64,000 bases of DNA from contig CAISIU010000101.1 of the NCBI GenBank assembly GCA_903885505.1, positions 1 through 64,000 of the forward strand, given 5' to 3'. Both the position numbers and the translations under genes were made by a program. The notes below the pieces were generated by a model that was given only the letters and a program-made list of their open reading frames with translations, searched no databases and was not told the origin of the DNA. The stretch comes from an uncultured Actinomycetes bacterium. Its GTDB lineage: Bacteria; Actinomycetota; Acidimicrobiia; Acidimicrobiales; RAAP-2. Below are positions 32,876-41,555 of the stretch, one piece after another (position 1 is the stretch's first letter; every line of letters starts with the position of its first letter).

Positions 32876-33331
32876 GTGACCCTCATGACTGGTGAACTTC
32901 TCGTTCCAGACGATGCCCCCACTGACCTCATTCGTGCGGCCGGTGGCGTGATTCTTCGTCGCACCAGCCAGGGCCTCGAAGTGGCGTGCATCTATCGCGA
33001 GGCGCGCAAGGACTGGACCTTCCCCAAGGGCAAGCTCGATGACGATGAAACCTTTGAGCAGGCGGCGCTTCGCGAAGTGGTCGAAGAGACCGGCCTCACC
33101 TGCGAGATTGTGCGCTTCATCGGTACCACGAACTACACCCACCGCAAGGGCCGTCCGAAGATCGTCGCCTACTACCTCATGACGCCACTACGTGGTGAGT
33201 TTGAGAAGAACGATGAAGTCGATGAACTTCGTTGGGTGAATGTTGACGACGTGGCGCCGCGTCTCACCTGGGATCGCGACCGGGAGCTCTTCGAGCTGTT
33301 GCTCGCGGGTCCCGACTTGTCGTTGATTTAG
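32876..33331 (+). CDS. NUDIX hydrolase
   Basis: A 151-residue NUDIX hydrolase. The Nudix box G-x5-E-x7-R-E-x2-E-E-x-G is complete (GKLDDDETFEQAALREVVEETG). The WTFPKGKLD lead-in resembles ApA/diadenosine-polyphosphate and MutT-like enzymes that act on nucleoside polyphosphates. The exact substrate is open. The start is taken at GTG 32876 from the leaderless spacing, with ATG 32885 as an alternative. The stop interlocks by four bases with the stop of the convergent ABC ATPase gene. Confidence 0.85.
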   Translation: MTLMTGELLVPDDAPTDLIRAAGGVILRRTSQGLEVACIYREARKDWTFPKGKLDDDETFEQAALREVVEETGLTCEIVRFIGTTNYTHRKGRPKIVAYYLMTPLRGEFEKNDEVDELRWVNVDDVAPRLTWDRDRELFELLLAGPDLSLI

Positions 33332-34059
33332 TTCACGCGCGATAAGAACGCCGCGGTGGCTGCGTCGCGTGGCTGATCAAAGATCTGCTGCGGCGTGCCG
33401 CTTTCGACGATCTCACCGTCATGCAAGAAAATCACTCGGTCGGCGACATTGCGCGCGAAGTTCATTTCGTGCGTCGCAATCAGCATGGTGGTGCCACCAC
33501 GCGCGAGGTCGGTCAGCAGATCGAGAACTTCGCCCACCAAGGTGGGGTCAAGGGCGCTGGTGACTTCGTCGAGCAAGAGCACGTCGGGCTTCATCGCGAG
33601 GGAGCGCACGATGGCGACACGCTGCTGCTGGCCGCCCGAGAGGCGGTCAGGAAATTCGAGAGCTCGCTGCGCGAGGCCAATGCGCTCGAGAAGCTGCATC
33701 GCCTCCGCCTTCACCTCGTCGCGAGGGCGACCGAGGGCGCGAACCGGACCCAGCATCACGTTGTCAAGTACGGAGAGGTGCGGAAAGAGGTTGAAGGCCT
33801 GAAAGACGATGGAGATGTGTCGACGCACCAGGTTGGGGTCGATGCGCGCGTCGGTCAAGCTCTGACCGCGAAACACGATGTCACCCTCATCGATGGTCTC
33901 GAGCAGATTGAGGCAGCGCAGCAAGGTTGACTTGCCCGAGCCCGAGGCGCCAATCAGGCAGACCACCTCGTGCTCCGCGAGGTCGACGCTGATGCCGCGC
34001 AATACCTCGTGGTCACCAAAGCGCTTGCGAACATTCTGAGCGGAGATCACGGTGCTCAT
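33328..34059 (-). CDS. polar amino-acid ABC transporter, ATP-binding subunit (GlnQ type)
   Basis: A 243-residue ABC ATPase, last gene of a three-gene importer operon. Walker A is GASGSGKST, the signature is LSGGQQQR and Walker B is VLLLDEVTSALD, followed by the H-loop LIATHEMNFARNV that is typical of the GlnQ/HisP group. It powers uptake through the permease encoded just upstream, with which it overlaps by four bases (ATGA). The substrate, likely glutamine, glutamate or a related polar amino acid, is inferred from the family. Confidence 0.92.
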   Translation of the reverse strand: MSTVISAQNVRKRFGDHEVLRGISVDLAEHEVVCLIGASGSGKSTLLRCLNLLETIDEGDIVFRGQSLTDARIDPNLVRRHISIVFQAFNLFPHLSVLDNVMLGPVRALGRPRDEVKAEAMQLLERIGLAQRALEFPDRLSGGQQQRVAIVRSLAMKPDVLLLDEVTSALDPTLVGEVLDLLTDLARGGTTMLIATHEMNFARNVADRVIFLHDGEIVESGTPQQIFDQPRDAATAAFLSRVN

Positions 34060-34949
34060 GCGGCACCTCCGGCGAGTCGACGACGACGGTCCTTGGCGAT
34101 GAGGTGGTCGGTGTAACGCGTCATCGGAATGGTGAGGGCGAGAAAGAGAAGCGCGGCCACGGTGTAGCCGGTGTAGTTGAACTCCATGGAGCCAAAGACG
34201 TGGGCCGCCTGGTTGGCTTCGACGATGCCCAGCGTGCCGACGAGGGCCGTGTCTTTTTGCAAACTGATGAAGTCATTCAGAAGTGGCGGAATGACGTTGC
34301 GGATTGCCTGCGGCAAAATCACACGACGCATGGTTTGTACGTCAGACAGGCCCAGTGACTTGGCGGCCATGACTTGACCATTCGGCACGGAGTTCATGCC
34401 GGCGCGGTACACCTCGGCGACGTACGCGCTGTAGGTGATGACCAAGGTGGCACAGGCGTAGGTAATGGGGGTGCGCTGCGAAATCCAGCCCGCCTGCATG
34501 CCCGGTACGCCGTAGCCGACGGCGAAGAGGACCAAGATGATGGGAATGCCACGAAACACGTCGGTGTAGATGGCCGAGGCGACGCGCAGCGGCGCCAAAA
34601 TCGGCGTGCGGCTGAGTCGCAACCACGCCAGACCAAGGCCGAAAATAAGAACGAGAACTTCGCACAGCATGAACATCCACACGTTCGTCTCAAAGCAGCG
34701 AAGGATGGAAAAGAGGCTGCGGCTCGGGTCACCCGTGAGGTTGATCCAAAACGAATGCGGGTCTAAGAAGAAGTGGCGCACGTTGGCGCCGTTCGGGGCT
34801 CGCCAGAAAAACCACACCACGAGGCCGACGATGAGCGCCGACGAGAGGGAGCTCGCCACCGCGGCGCGCCGACCCACAAAGAGTCGGCGACGCCGCGGAG
34901 CGAACAAAGATGGCAAAGACGCCGAAGCGTCTGAAACCGTTGTATCCAC
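34056..34949 (-). CDS. polar amino-acid ABC transporter permease (HisM/GlnP type)
   Basis: A 297-residue permease with a charged N-terminal cytoplasmic stretch and about five to six membrane helices. The conserved EAA-loop region is AEVYRAGMNSVPNGQVMAAKSLG, the contact site for the ATPase. Only one permease gene is present, so it probably works as a homodimer, as in GlnP-type systems. It lies 3 bases after the binding-protein gene and overlaps the ATPase gene. Confidence 0.9.
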   Translation of the reverse strand: MDTTVSDASASLPSLFAPRRRRLFVGRRAAVASSLSSALIVGLVVWFFWRAPNGANVRHFFLDPHSFWINLTGDPSRSLFSILRCFETNVWMFMLCEVLVLIFGLGLAWLRLSRTPILAPLRVASAIYTDVFRGIPIILVLFAVGYGVPGMQAGWISQRTPITYACATLVITYSAYVAEVYRAGMNSVPNGQVMAAKSLGLSDVQTMRRVILPQAIRNVIPPLLNDFISLQKDTALVGTLGIVEANQAAHVFGSMEFNYTGYTVAALLFLALTIPMTRYTDHLIAKDRRRRLAGGAA

Positions 34950-34952
34950 TCG

Positions 34953-35852
34953 TTAGGGCTGGATAGGGGTCAGCTTCGGCACCTTGGTGTAGATGCCGAG
35001 GTACTGACTCTGCAGGGACTTGATGGTGCCCTTGGTGGTCAAGTCGGCGATGGCCGCGTTGACGCAACCAACCAACGTGTTGCCCTTCTGGAAGAGCAAG
35101 CCGTAGTGCTCACCGGTCGACGGGAACTGTCCGACCTGGGTAGCGAGGGGCTTGTTCTTCGAGTCGACAATCTGCGCGGCTGCCATGTACTGGCCCGTGG
35201 GGGTGTCCACGACAATCGCGTCAACCTGTCCAGCCGTCAAGGCGGCAACGGCTTCGTCCAGCGTGTTGTACACGTGGACTTGCTTCGTCGGCTTGATGTG
35301 GTTGTTGATGTAGTCCAGGCCGGTGGTGCCGATCTGGTCTCCATAGGTGTAATTCTTCAGCTCAGTCGCGCTGTGGTGCTTGACGATCGCATTGGTCTTC
35401 AAGGCCACGATGGACTGCTGAACGTTGTAGTAGCTGTTGGAAAAGTCAACAACTTGCGCACGGTCCGTCGTCACCGAGATTTCGTTGATGTCGAAATCAA
35501 AGTTCTTGGATCCGGGGGCGAAGCTGCTGTCAAAAGCCTCAGCAGTCCACTTGACATTCTTGGAAGTGATGCCGAGGTCCTTCGCGATGGCGTACGCGAG
35601 GGCAGACTCGTAACCCTTTCCGGTGCTCGGGTTGCCATTGGCACCAAACCAAGGCTGGTACAGCCCGTTGTTGATGTCGGAAGCAACGGTCAACTTGCCC
35701 GCGGAAACGAGCGGAAGGTGACCGGACTTGAATGACGCCTGGCACTGCGCGATGGTCGTCGTCGCGGTGGCGGAACTAGTCGAAGCGACCAGTCCGGACA
35801 ACACGAGGGCGGAACCGGCAGCGAGTGACGTCAGTGACTTAAGTCCACGCAT
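34953..35852 (-). CDS. polar amino-acid ABC transporter substrate-binding protein
   Basis: A 299-residue family 3 solute-binding protein, first gene of its operon. The signal peptide covers about residues 1-30. The mature part has the family features KGYESALAYAIAKDLG, FDFDINEISVTTDRAQVVDFSNSYY and GTTGLDYI. The signal lacks a lipobox cysteine, so membrane tethering by lipidation is not predicted. That is unusual for a Gram-positive binding protein. A good AAGGAG Shine-Dalgarno precedes the ATG. Confidence 0.9.
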   Translation of the reverse strand: MRGLKSLTSLAAGSALVLSGLVASTSSATATTTIAQCQASFKSGHLPLVSAGKLTVASDINNGLYQPWFGANGNPSTGKGYESALAYAIAKDLGITSKNVKWTAEAFDSSFAPGSKNFDFDINEISVTTDRAQVVDFSNSYYNVQQSIVALKTNAIVKHHSATELKNYTYGDQIGTTGLDYINNHIKPTKQVHVYNTLDEAVAALTAGQVDAIVVDTPTGQYMAAAQIVDSKNKPLATQVGQFPSTGEHYGLLFQKGNTLVGCVNAAIADLTTKGTIKSLQSQYLGIYTKVPKLTPIQP

Positions 35853-35978
35853 GGATTCTCCTTATGGATGTGGTCGGCTTGTTCCTCCCACGAGCCGAAT
35901 CCTATAGGGGGTGCGGGAGCAACGTTCCTGCAACCTGTTCGCGTTAAGGGCTAGGTAGTCAATAGGCTGAGAACGTTT

Positions 35979-35994
35979 CCGTCACCGTTGACGG
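35979..35994 (+). promoter_or_regulatory. short inverted repeat upstream of the SGNH hydrolase gene
   Basis: CCGTCA-CCGT-TGACGG is a perfect 6-bp inverted repeat in the 5' region between the divergent binding-protein and SGNH genes. It could be an operator or an mRNA hairpin. Nothing else supports a role. Confidence 0.3.
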
Positions 35995-36012
35995 TTTATT
36001 AAGGGGATGCAA

Positions 36013-36915
36013 ATGAAAATGTCACTTCGACGCATCGTCATGGCCGGCGCCCTCCTCGGCACTGCCACCATGTCGATCACGGCCGCGGGTGCGACCACGG
36101 CTCACAAGGCGAAGACACCCATGTATTACGTCGCGTTGGGCGACAGCTACGCCATGGGCTACCAGCCGGGATACTCCGACACGTCCGAGACCGTGCATGG
36201 CTACGTGCAGCAGTTGCCGGCCCTCGTGAAGGCCAAGGCCAAGCTGGTGGTGGTGAACTTCGGTTGTGGCGGCGCGACCTCCACGTCGATTCTCCAGCAG
36301 GTCGGCTGTGCCTCCTTGGCGACGTCGCTCGGTGGCCAGACCTACCCGACCCAGACGCAGGAGCAGGCCGCTATCGCCTTCATCAACGCGCACCGGAGCC
36401 AGATTGGTCTCATCACCATTTCTATTGGTGGTAACGACTTCGACGCCTGCGTGAACTCGAATGACGCCATCGGTTGCGTGAGCACCTCGATGCCGCAGAT
36501 GAAGACCAACATCACGACCCTGGCTTCCGACCTGCGCGCCGCGGCGGGCCCGACGGTACCAATGATTGCGACCACCTACCCAGATGTGGTTCTTGGCATG
36601 TACGTCACGACGCCGCCGAACCCGGGTTTTGCGAACTTGTCGCTCATTGCGTTCAAGTCCATCATCAACCCCGACATGGTGCAGGCCTACACGCCGTCCA
36701 ACGTGGCCTTCATTGACGTGACTACCGCGACCGGTGCGTATACCCCGCTCAAGAAGACCACAAAGCTGGCGCCCTACGGCAAGATTCCGGTCGCCGTGGC
36801 CACCGTCTGCAAGCTCACGTGGTTCTGCGAGCGTAAGGACATCCACCCCAAGACCGCGGGTTACACCTTCATCGCCCAGTTGGTGGCGAAGCAGTACTTG
36901 AAGATGGTGAAGTAA
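36013..36915 (+). CDS. secreted SGNH/GDSL-family hydrolase
   Basis: A 300-residue exported esterase/lipase-type hydrolase. A signal peptide (about 1-33) is followed by block I YVALGDSYAMGY with the nucleophile Ser, a block II Gly in NFGCGGATSTS, block III GGNDFDAC with the oxyanion Asn, and block V KDIHPKTAGY with the Asp-His pair. Paired Cys residues suggest disulfides, as in actinobacterial secreted SGNH enzymes. The start is set at ATG 36013 because AAGGGG (36001-36006) would abut the ORF-track ATG at 36007. A strong terminator follows, so the gene is monocistronic. Confidence 0.88.
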   Translation: MKMSLRRIVMAGALLGTATMSITAAGATTAHKAKTPMYYVALGDSYAMGYQPGYSDTSETVHGYVQQLPALVKAKAKLVVVNFGCGGATSTSILQQVGCASLATSLGGQTYPTQTQEQAAIAFINAHRSQIGLITISIGGNDFDACVNSNDAIGCVSTSMPQMKTNITTLASDLRAAAGPTVPMIATTYPDVVLGMYVTTPPNPGFANLSLIAFKSIINPDMVQAYTPSNVAFIDVTTATGAYTPLKKTTKLAPYGKIPVAVATVCKLTWFCERKDIHPKTAGYTFIAQLVAKQYLKMVK

Positions 36916-36939
36916 CTCTCACCACTTCGTCCACGAAGT

Positions 36940-36979
36940 GACACTGCCGGGTGCCGCGAGGCACCCGGCAGTGTCTTTT
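36940..36979 (+). terminator. intrinsic terminator after the SGNH hydrolase gene
   Basis: A 16-bp perfect stem GACACTGCCGGGTGCC/GGCACCCGGCAGTGTC with a GCGA loop, followed by TTTT. Confidence 0.92.
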
Positions 36980-36990
36980 CGTATCGACGT

Positions 36991-37575
36991 CTAATGACCC
37001 GCGAGCTTCTCGGGGTAGCGGAACCAGCCCTCGGGCGTTTCGTACGTGCGCAGCACCTTGGCGGGAGCGCCGGCCACGATGCAGTTCGCGGGGATGTCCT
37101 TGTTAACCACCGCGCGCGCACCCACGACGACGTTGTCACCGATGGTGACGCCCGGCATGATCATGGCGCCGTTGCCGATCAGGCAGTTACGACCAATGAC
37201 CACCGGAGCGGTGAAGGTTTCTTCGCCGGGCAAAGTGGGGTGATACATCGAGTCGTAGATGGTCACGTAGTCGCTAATCAAGGTGTGGTCGCCAATGGTG
37301 ATGGAGTTGAGCGCCACAATTGACACGCCTTGATTGATGCCGATCCAGTTACCCATCGTGAGGGTGGCGCCCTTGCGGGCACCGAGGTTGATGGCGGTCA
37401 GCACCCCCTCGAATGACAGTCGCCCCAGAGTGACGCGGCCCGCGAGTTCAAGGCGGGGGAACTTGGCGGAACAGACCAAGAGGCCGTTCACCGTGCAGTT
37501 GCGATGGATTTTTACCCAGGTGGTGAGGAGGGCGGTCAGAAAAAGGGCACGAAAGCGTCGATAGATATTGGTCAC
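36991..37575 (-). CDS. left-handed beta-helix acyltransferase (WbbJ/maltose-acetyltransferase-like)
   Basis: A 194-residue hexapeptide-repeat acyltransferase. Repeats such as IGDHTLISDYVTIY and IGRNCLIGNGAMIMPGVTIGDNVVVGA build the beta-helix. The loop His in YDSMYHPTLPGE is in the position of the catalytic base of this family. The short N-terminal segment has a hydrophobic helix (ALFLTALLTTWV) that may attach to the membrane. It likely O-acetylates a sugar or cell-surface glycan. Acceptor unknown. Translation starts at GTG with GGGAG upstream. It is monocistronic. Confidence 0.8.
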   Translation of the reverse strand: MTNIYRRFRALFLTALLTTWVKIHRNCTVNGLLVCSAKFPRLELAGRVTLGRLSFEGVLTAINLGARKGATLTMGNWIGINQGVSIVALNSITIGDHTLISDYVTIYDSMYHPTLPGEETFTAPVVIGRNCLIGNGAMIMPGVTIGDNVVVGARAVVNKDIPANCIVAGAPAKVLRTYETPEGWFRYPEKLAGH

Positions 37576-37635
37576 AACTCCAATTCTCCCACTTCTACTT
37601 CCTCGAAGGTGCCCACCAACGATACGACCGGCGTT

Positions 37636-37664
37636 TTGGCAGTCGGGAACTCCTTTGGTAGGAT
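37636..37664 (+). promoter_or_regulatory. sigma70-type promoter of tRNA-Ser(GCT) and probably rimO
   Basis: TTGGCA, a 17-base spacer and TAGGAT form a near-canonical promoter. The expected start is about 37 bases before the tRNA. This is one of the few sites in the window with a clear -35 box. Confidence 0.7.
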
Positions 37665-37707
37665 TAAGAGCCTTATCGCGGTTCCCTCGGGAATTTCGCT
37701 AAGACTC

Positions 37708-37799
37708 GGAGAGGTGCGAGAGCGGCCGAATCGGACTCACTGCTAATGAGTTGACTGGGGAAACTTGGTCCGAGGGTTCAAATCCCTCCCTCTCCGCCA
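37708..37799 (+). tRNA. tRNA-Ser (anticodon GCT), CCA encoded
   Basis: The acceptor stem GGAGAGG pairs with CCTCTCC, followed by G and an encoded CCA. The anticodon arm ACTCA-CTGCTAA-TGAGT reads GCT for serine. A long variable arm and a T arm GAGGG-TTCAAAT-CCCTC complete a class II tRNA of 92 bases. rimO follows 37 bases later on the same strand. Confidence 0.97.
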
Positions 37800-37836
37800 C
37801 GGTGGTGGGTATCTGCCCACCACAAAAAGGAGCACA

Positions 37837-39135
37837 GTGCGTTACTGGATTGAGACGCTGGGCTGCCCGAAGAACCACGTGGACTCCGACAAGTTGGAAG
37901 GTCTCCTCGGCAGCGACGGCTATTCGCCCGCCGACAGCGCCGAAGAGGCCGACATCGTCGTCGTGAACACCTGCGCTTTCATCGAAGCCGCTCGCGCTGA
38001 ATCCATCGAAACGATCTTGGATCTCGAAGAGCGTCGCAAGAAGGGTGCCCGTCTGGTGGTGACCGGCTGCATGGCCGAGCGTTACGGGGATGAACTCGCC
38101 GCCGCGCTGCCGGAAGTCGACCAAGTGGCGCGCTTTGACGAGAGCTTCGTGGCACCGACGCCGGTGGGTATTCCCTCGCGTCGCACCAACGCCTTCGACC
38201 TGCTCAATCTGCCACGTCCGGCCGCTCGCGCGCCCTGGGCCTACCTCAAGATCGCCGAAGGCTGCGACCGTCGCTGCGGCTTTTGCGCTATCCCGTCATT
38301 TCGCGGTGACCAGCGCTCACGTTCCTTCGACGAGTTGGTGAGTGAAGCCGAAGGCCTCGTCGCCAGTGGCGTGAAGGAAATCGTTCTCATCGCTCAGGAC
38401 CTCGCCAGCTACGGCCATGACCGCCGTCGCCGTGGTGCCGGTGAAGCTATTGAGGTGCTCGATGATGGTGGCGATCAGCCTCTCATCGCCTTGGTGAATC
38501 GCTTGACGCCCATTGTGGAGCGCGTGCGCCTGCTGTATCTCTACCCGTCGGGTCTCACGCCGCAATTGATCGACACGATCTTGGCCACCAACGTCCCCTA
38601 CTTCGACCTGTCCCTCCAGCACGTGTCGCGTCCCCTCCTGCGCAATATGAAGCGTTGGGGTGATGGTGAGCGTTTCCTCGAGCGCATCGCCGCCATTCGC
38701 ACCGCGCAGCCGTTGGCCGCGTTTCGCTCCTCTTTCATTGTGGGCTACCCCGGCGAGACCGAGGAAGACCAGCGCCTGCTCGTGGAATTCCTCGAAGCGG
38801 CGCAACTCGACTGGGCGGGTTTCTTTACCTACTCGCCCGAAGACGGCACCGTGGGGGCGACCCTGCCCAACCCCGTGGACCCGCAGCTCGCCATGGAACG
38901 TCTCCGCGAACTCACCGAAGTGCAAGACCGCATCACTGCCGCGAAGCGAGATGCCCGCGTCGGCACCCGCCACGTGGTGCTGGCGGACACCGCCACCACC
39001 GGCCGCAGCACGGCCGAGGCACCAGAGATTGACGGCGTCATTTACTTTGATACCCCGCAAGTGCCCGGTTCACTGCTTATCTGTGAGATAACGGGAAGCC
39101 GTGGGGTGGACCTGGAAGCGACGGTGATTAAGTGA
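37837..39135 (+). CDS. rimO: ribosomal protein S12 methylthiotransferase RimO
   Basis: A 432-residue radical-SAM enzyme that methylthiolates the conserved aspartate of ribosomal protein S12. The N-terminal UPF0004 domain holds Cys10 (LGCPKN), Cys46 (NTCAF) and Cys78 (TGCMAE) for the auxiliary cluster. The radical-SAM cluster motif is CDRRCGFC (143-150). A C-terminal TRAM domain follows. The LGCPKNHVDSD start distinguishes RimO from MiaB. The start is moved to GTG 37837, with AAGGAG 4 bases upstream, because the ORF-track start lies inside the tRNA. It overlaps pgsA (GTGA). Confidence 0.95.
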   Translation: MRYWIETLGCPKNHVDSDKLEGLLGSDGYSPADSAEEADIVVVNTCAFIEAARAESIETILDLEERRKKGARLVVTGCMAERYGDELAAALPEVDQVARFDESFVAPTPVGIPSRRTNAFDLLNLPRPAARAPWAYLKIAEGCDRRCGFCAIPSFRGDQRSRSFDELVSEAEGLVASGVKEIVLIAQDLASYGHDRRRRGAGEAIEVLDDGGDQPLIALVNRLTPIVERVRLLYLYPSGLTPQLIDTILATNVPYFDLSLQHVSRPLLRNMKRWGDGERFLERIAAIRTAQPLAAFRSSFIVGYPGETEEDQRLLVEFLEAAQLDWAGFFTYSPEDGTVGATLPNPVDPQLAMERLRELTEVQDRITAAKRDARVGTRHVVLADTATTGRSTAEAPEIDGVIYFDTPQVPGSLLICEITGSRGVDLEATVIK

Positions 39136-39689
39136 GCGAGTCCACTCGGAAATACGGCGAAAGCGCCCTACTGACGCCCGCCAACTTGCTCACCCTCTTT
39201 CGCTTCGCCGTCACGCCGCTGTTTATTTGGTTGATCGTGACCCACGGCGCGTCGTGGTGGTCCACCGTGGTGGGTGCCACAGCGGCGTTCACCGACTACT
39301 TCGACGGCATCGTGGCGCGCAAGCACGGCACGACCACCTCCGGTGCCTTCCTTGACCCCTTGGCCGACAAGGTCGTCGTGCTCGGCTCGCTCTACACCCT
39401 CGTCATTCGTGGCTTCATGTGGTGGTTGCCAGTGGTCATCATCACGGTGCGCGAAGCCTGGATGAGTATCTACCGCTCGCGCATGAGCCGCCACGGGGTG
39501 TCGATTCCCGCCAGCAAGTTGGCGAAGTACAAGACCTTGGTGCAAGACCTCGCCATTGCCTTCTGCGTGATTCCCGGCGTGACTCATCAGCACTGGTTGT
39601 TAGTGACCACCTTGTGGGTGGCCATGGTCCTCACGATCTATACCGGCTGGCAGTACTTCCGCGATGGCCGACAGGCGGCGACGAAATGA
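39132..39689 (+). CDS. pgsA: CDP-diacylglycerol-glycerol-3-phosphate 3-phosphatidyltransferase
   Basis: A 185-residue membrane enzyme for phosphatidylglycerol-phosphate synthesis. The CDP-alcohol phosphotransferase motif D-G-x2-A-R-x8-G-x3-D-x3-D is complete in DYFDGIVARKHGTTTSGAFLDPLADK. About five membrane helices are seen. The GTG start overlaps the rimO stop, and its stop overlaps the cinA start (ATGA), so rimO-pgsA-cinA are coupled. This order is common in Actinobacteria. A related CDP-alcohol transferase activity cannot be fully excluded. Confidence 0.9.
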   Translation: MSESTRKYGESALLTPANLLTLFRFAVTPLFIWLIVTHGASWWSTVVGATAAFTDYFDGIVARKHGTTTSGAFLDPLADKVVVLGSLYTLVIRGFMWWLPVVIITVREAWMSIYRSRMSRHGVSIPASKLAKYKTLVQDLAIAFCVIPGVTHQHWLLVTTLWVAMVLTIYTGWQYFRDGRQAATK

Positions 39690-40942
39690 ACGTCGACATC
39701 GTCGCGGTCGGCACGGAGCTTCTGCTCGGCCAGATCCCTGACACCAATTCGCAGTGGCTCGGCCAAGAGCTCGCCGCGCACGGACTCTCGTCATATTTTC
39801 ATCAGCACGTCGGCGACAACGGCCCACGCATCGTGACTGCCATTCGCACCGCCCTCGCACGCGCGGACGCAGTGATTATTTGTGGCGGACTTGGACCCAC
39901 CCAAGACGACATCACTCGTGAAGCGGTCGCCGAAGTCATGAACGTGCCCTTGGTGCGAGACCCGCAGATCGTCGAATTCATCACCACTTTGTTCGCCGAG
40001 CGTGGTCGCGTGATGTCCCCGAATAATGCGCGTCAAGCCGACGTGCCGCAAGGGGCCTCGATCATTCCCCAGCGTCGTGGCACGGCCCCCGGCCTTATTT
40101 GTCCCGTGGGCCACAAGGTCATCTACTGCGTGCCGGGCGTCCCTTACGAAATGCAGGAGATGTTCGAGCGTGCGATTTTGCCGGACCTCGAGGCACGTGC
40201 GGCCGCCCGCGGCGAAACCGCGGTCATTCGTAGTCGCGTGCTGCGCACCTGGGGGGCGGCTGAATCCACGTTGGCCGAGGTTCTCGACGCGCACGTGCAG
40301 GAACTCGAAAACTCCTCGAACGTCACCTTGGCCTACCTCGCCTCGGGCATCGAGGGCATCAAGGTGCGCCTCACCGCTCGCGCGGCCGATGAAGCCGCGG
40401 CGCTCGAGGTTCTCGCTCGCGAAGAAGCGCGCGTGCGCGACATCTTGACCTCACGACTGGGCGACATCGTCTTTGGCGTCGACGACGAAACCATGGAACA
40501 CGCGGTGGCTCGTCAGCTCATTGATCGAGGCCTCACCCTCGCGGTGGCGGAATCGGTCACGGGTGGACTCATTGCTAGTCGTCTGGTGGCGGTCAGTGGC
40601 GCCAGCCAGTGGTTCCGCGGCGGCATCGTCAGTTACGCCAGTGACGTGAAGTTCGACTTGCTGAATGTTGATCGCGGCCCCGTGGTCAGTGGTCGCGCGG
40701 CCGAGCAGATGGCCGTCGGCGTGCGCGAGCGTCTCGGTGCGGACGTGGGTCTCGGCATTACCGGAGTGGCCGGCCCCGACAGTCAAGACGGGGAAGCCCC
40801 GGGCACGGTCTTTGTCGGTTGGGCCGTCGGTGACGTCATCGAGCACGTGCGCCTGCACTTGCCGGGCGATCGTCCGCGCGTGCGTCAGTATTCCGCGATC
40901 AGCGCGCTCGATGCGCTTCGTCGCCAACTCGACCAGATCTGA
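39686..40942 (+). CDS. cinA: CinA-family protein (NMN deamidase / competence-damage-inducible type)
   Basis: A 418-residue two-domain protein. The N-terminal MoCF-like domain carries AVGTELLLGQIPDTNSQWL and GGLGPTQDDITREA, which correspond to the ADP-ribose pyrophosphatase part in characterised homologues. The C-terminal domain carries AESVTGGLIASRLV and TGVAGPDSQDGEAPGTVF, the PncC-type NMN amidohydrolase. It fits pyridine-nucleotide recycling. The ORF-track start at 39419 lies inside pgsA, so ATG 39686 is chosen, where ATGA overlaps the pgsA stop. alkB follows one base after its stop. Confidence 0.93.
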   Translation: MNVDIVAVGTELLLGQIPDTNSQWLGQELAAHGLSSYFHQHVGDNGPRIVTAIRTALARADAVIICGGLGPTQDDITREAVAEVMNVPLVRDPQIVEFITTLFAERGRVMSPNNARQADVPQGASIIPQRRGTAPGLICPVGHKVIYCVPGVPYEMQEMFERAILPDLEARAAARGETAVIRSRVLRTWGAAESTLAEVLDAHVQELENSSNVTLAYLASGIEGIKVRLTARAADEAAALEVLAREEARVRDILTSRLGDIVFGVDDETMEHAVARQLIDRGLTLAVAESVTGGLIASRLVAVSGASQWFRGGIVSYASDVKFDLLNVDRGPVVSGRAAEQMAVGVRERLGADVGLGITGVAGPDSQDGEAPGTVFVGWAVGDVIEHVRLHLPGDRPRVRQYSAISALDALRRQLDQI

Positions 40943-40943
40943 C

Positions 40944-41555
40944 GTGAGCCACTCGCAGCCGGACCATCACTGGTTTCCGGGTTTTCTGGCGCCACCGGTC
41001 ACGACGGAGATGATGGCGGCGATCTGTCGTGACACGCCGTGGCGACACGACACCATCACCTTGTTCGGGCAGACCCACGATGTCCCACGCCTCACGGCAC
41101 TCATGGGCGATGAGGGCGTGACCTATCGCTATTCGCGCATCACCATGGAGGCCATTGCCTGGAGCGCGCCGGTCGCAGAATTGCGGCGTGGGGTCGAGGA
41201 GAAAAGTGAAACACGCTTTAACTCGGTGCTGCTCAATTGGTATCGCGACGGACGCGACTCGAACGGCTGGCACGCCGATGACGAACCCGAACTCGGCGAG
41301 GAGCCGGTTATCGCCTCACTGTCACTGGGGGTGACCCGAACGATGCGCTTTCGTCGCCGCGACGGTGAGGCGACATTCGCCATTGACCTCGCCGACGGTG
41401 ACGTACTCGTGATGTACGGCGACTCTCAGCGCGACTGGCTGCACACGGTGGCGAAGTCCACTCGCGTCACTCGCGATCGACTTAATTTGACGTTCCGCCT
41501 GATGGGGCCGCGCTCGAACGACGCAGCACCGACAACACCTTCTCGTCGTCAATAA
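40944..41555 (+). CDS. alkB: AlkB-like 2-oxoglutarate/Fe(II) dioxygenase
   Basis: A 203-residue dioxygenase of the AlkB type, which directly repairs alkylated nucleic-acid bases by oxidative demethylation. The iron ligands H-x-D (GWHADDEPELG) and a distal His (DWLHTVAKS) are present. The 2-oxoglutarate- and substrate-binding Arg residues lie in RVTRDRLNLTFR. The sequence NWYRDGRDSNGWH resembles ALKBH2/3-like bacterial homologues. It begins at GTG just after cinA, so it is likely in the same operon. Its last 74 bases overlap the convergent MFS gene. Confidence 0.88.
   Translation: MSHSQPDHHWFPGFLAPPVTTEMMAAICRDTPWRHDTITLFGQTHDVPRLTALMGDEGVTYRYSRITMEAIAWSAPVAELRRGVEEKSETRFNSVLLNWYRDGRDSNGWHADDEPELGEEPVIASLSLGVTRTMRFRRRDGEATFAIDLADGDVLVMYGDSQRDWLHTVAKSTRVTRDRLNLTFRLMGPRSNDAAPTTPSRRQ

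Noticed and set aside
37801-37823. Hairpin GTGGTGGG/CCCACCAC just after tRNA-Ser(GCT) as a terminator
   Set aside because: It is followed by AAAAAGG rather than a T run, and rimO directly downstream lacks another promoter. It may be a processing or attenuating hairpin at most.
37765-37836. N-terminal extension of RimO in the ORF track
   Set aside because: It begins inside tRNA-Ser(GCT). GTG 37837 has a Shine-Dalgarno sequence and gives the usual RimO N-terminus.
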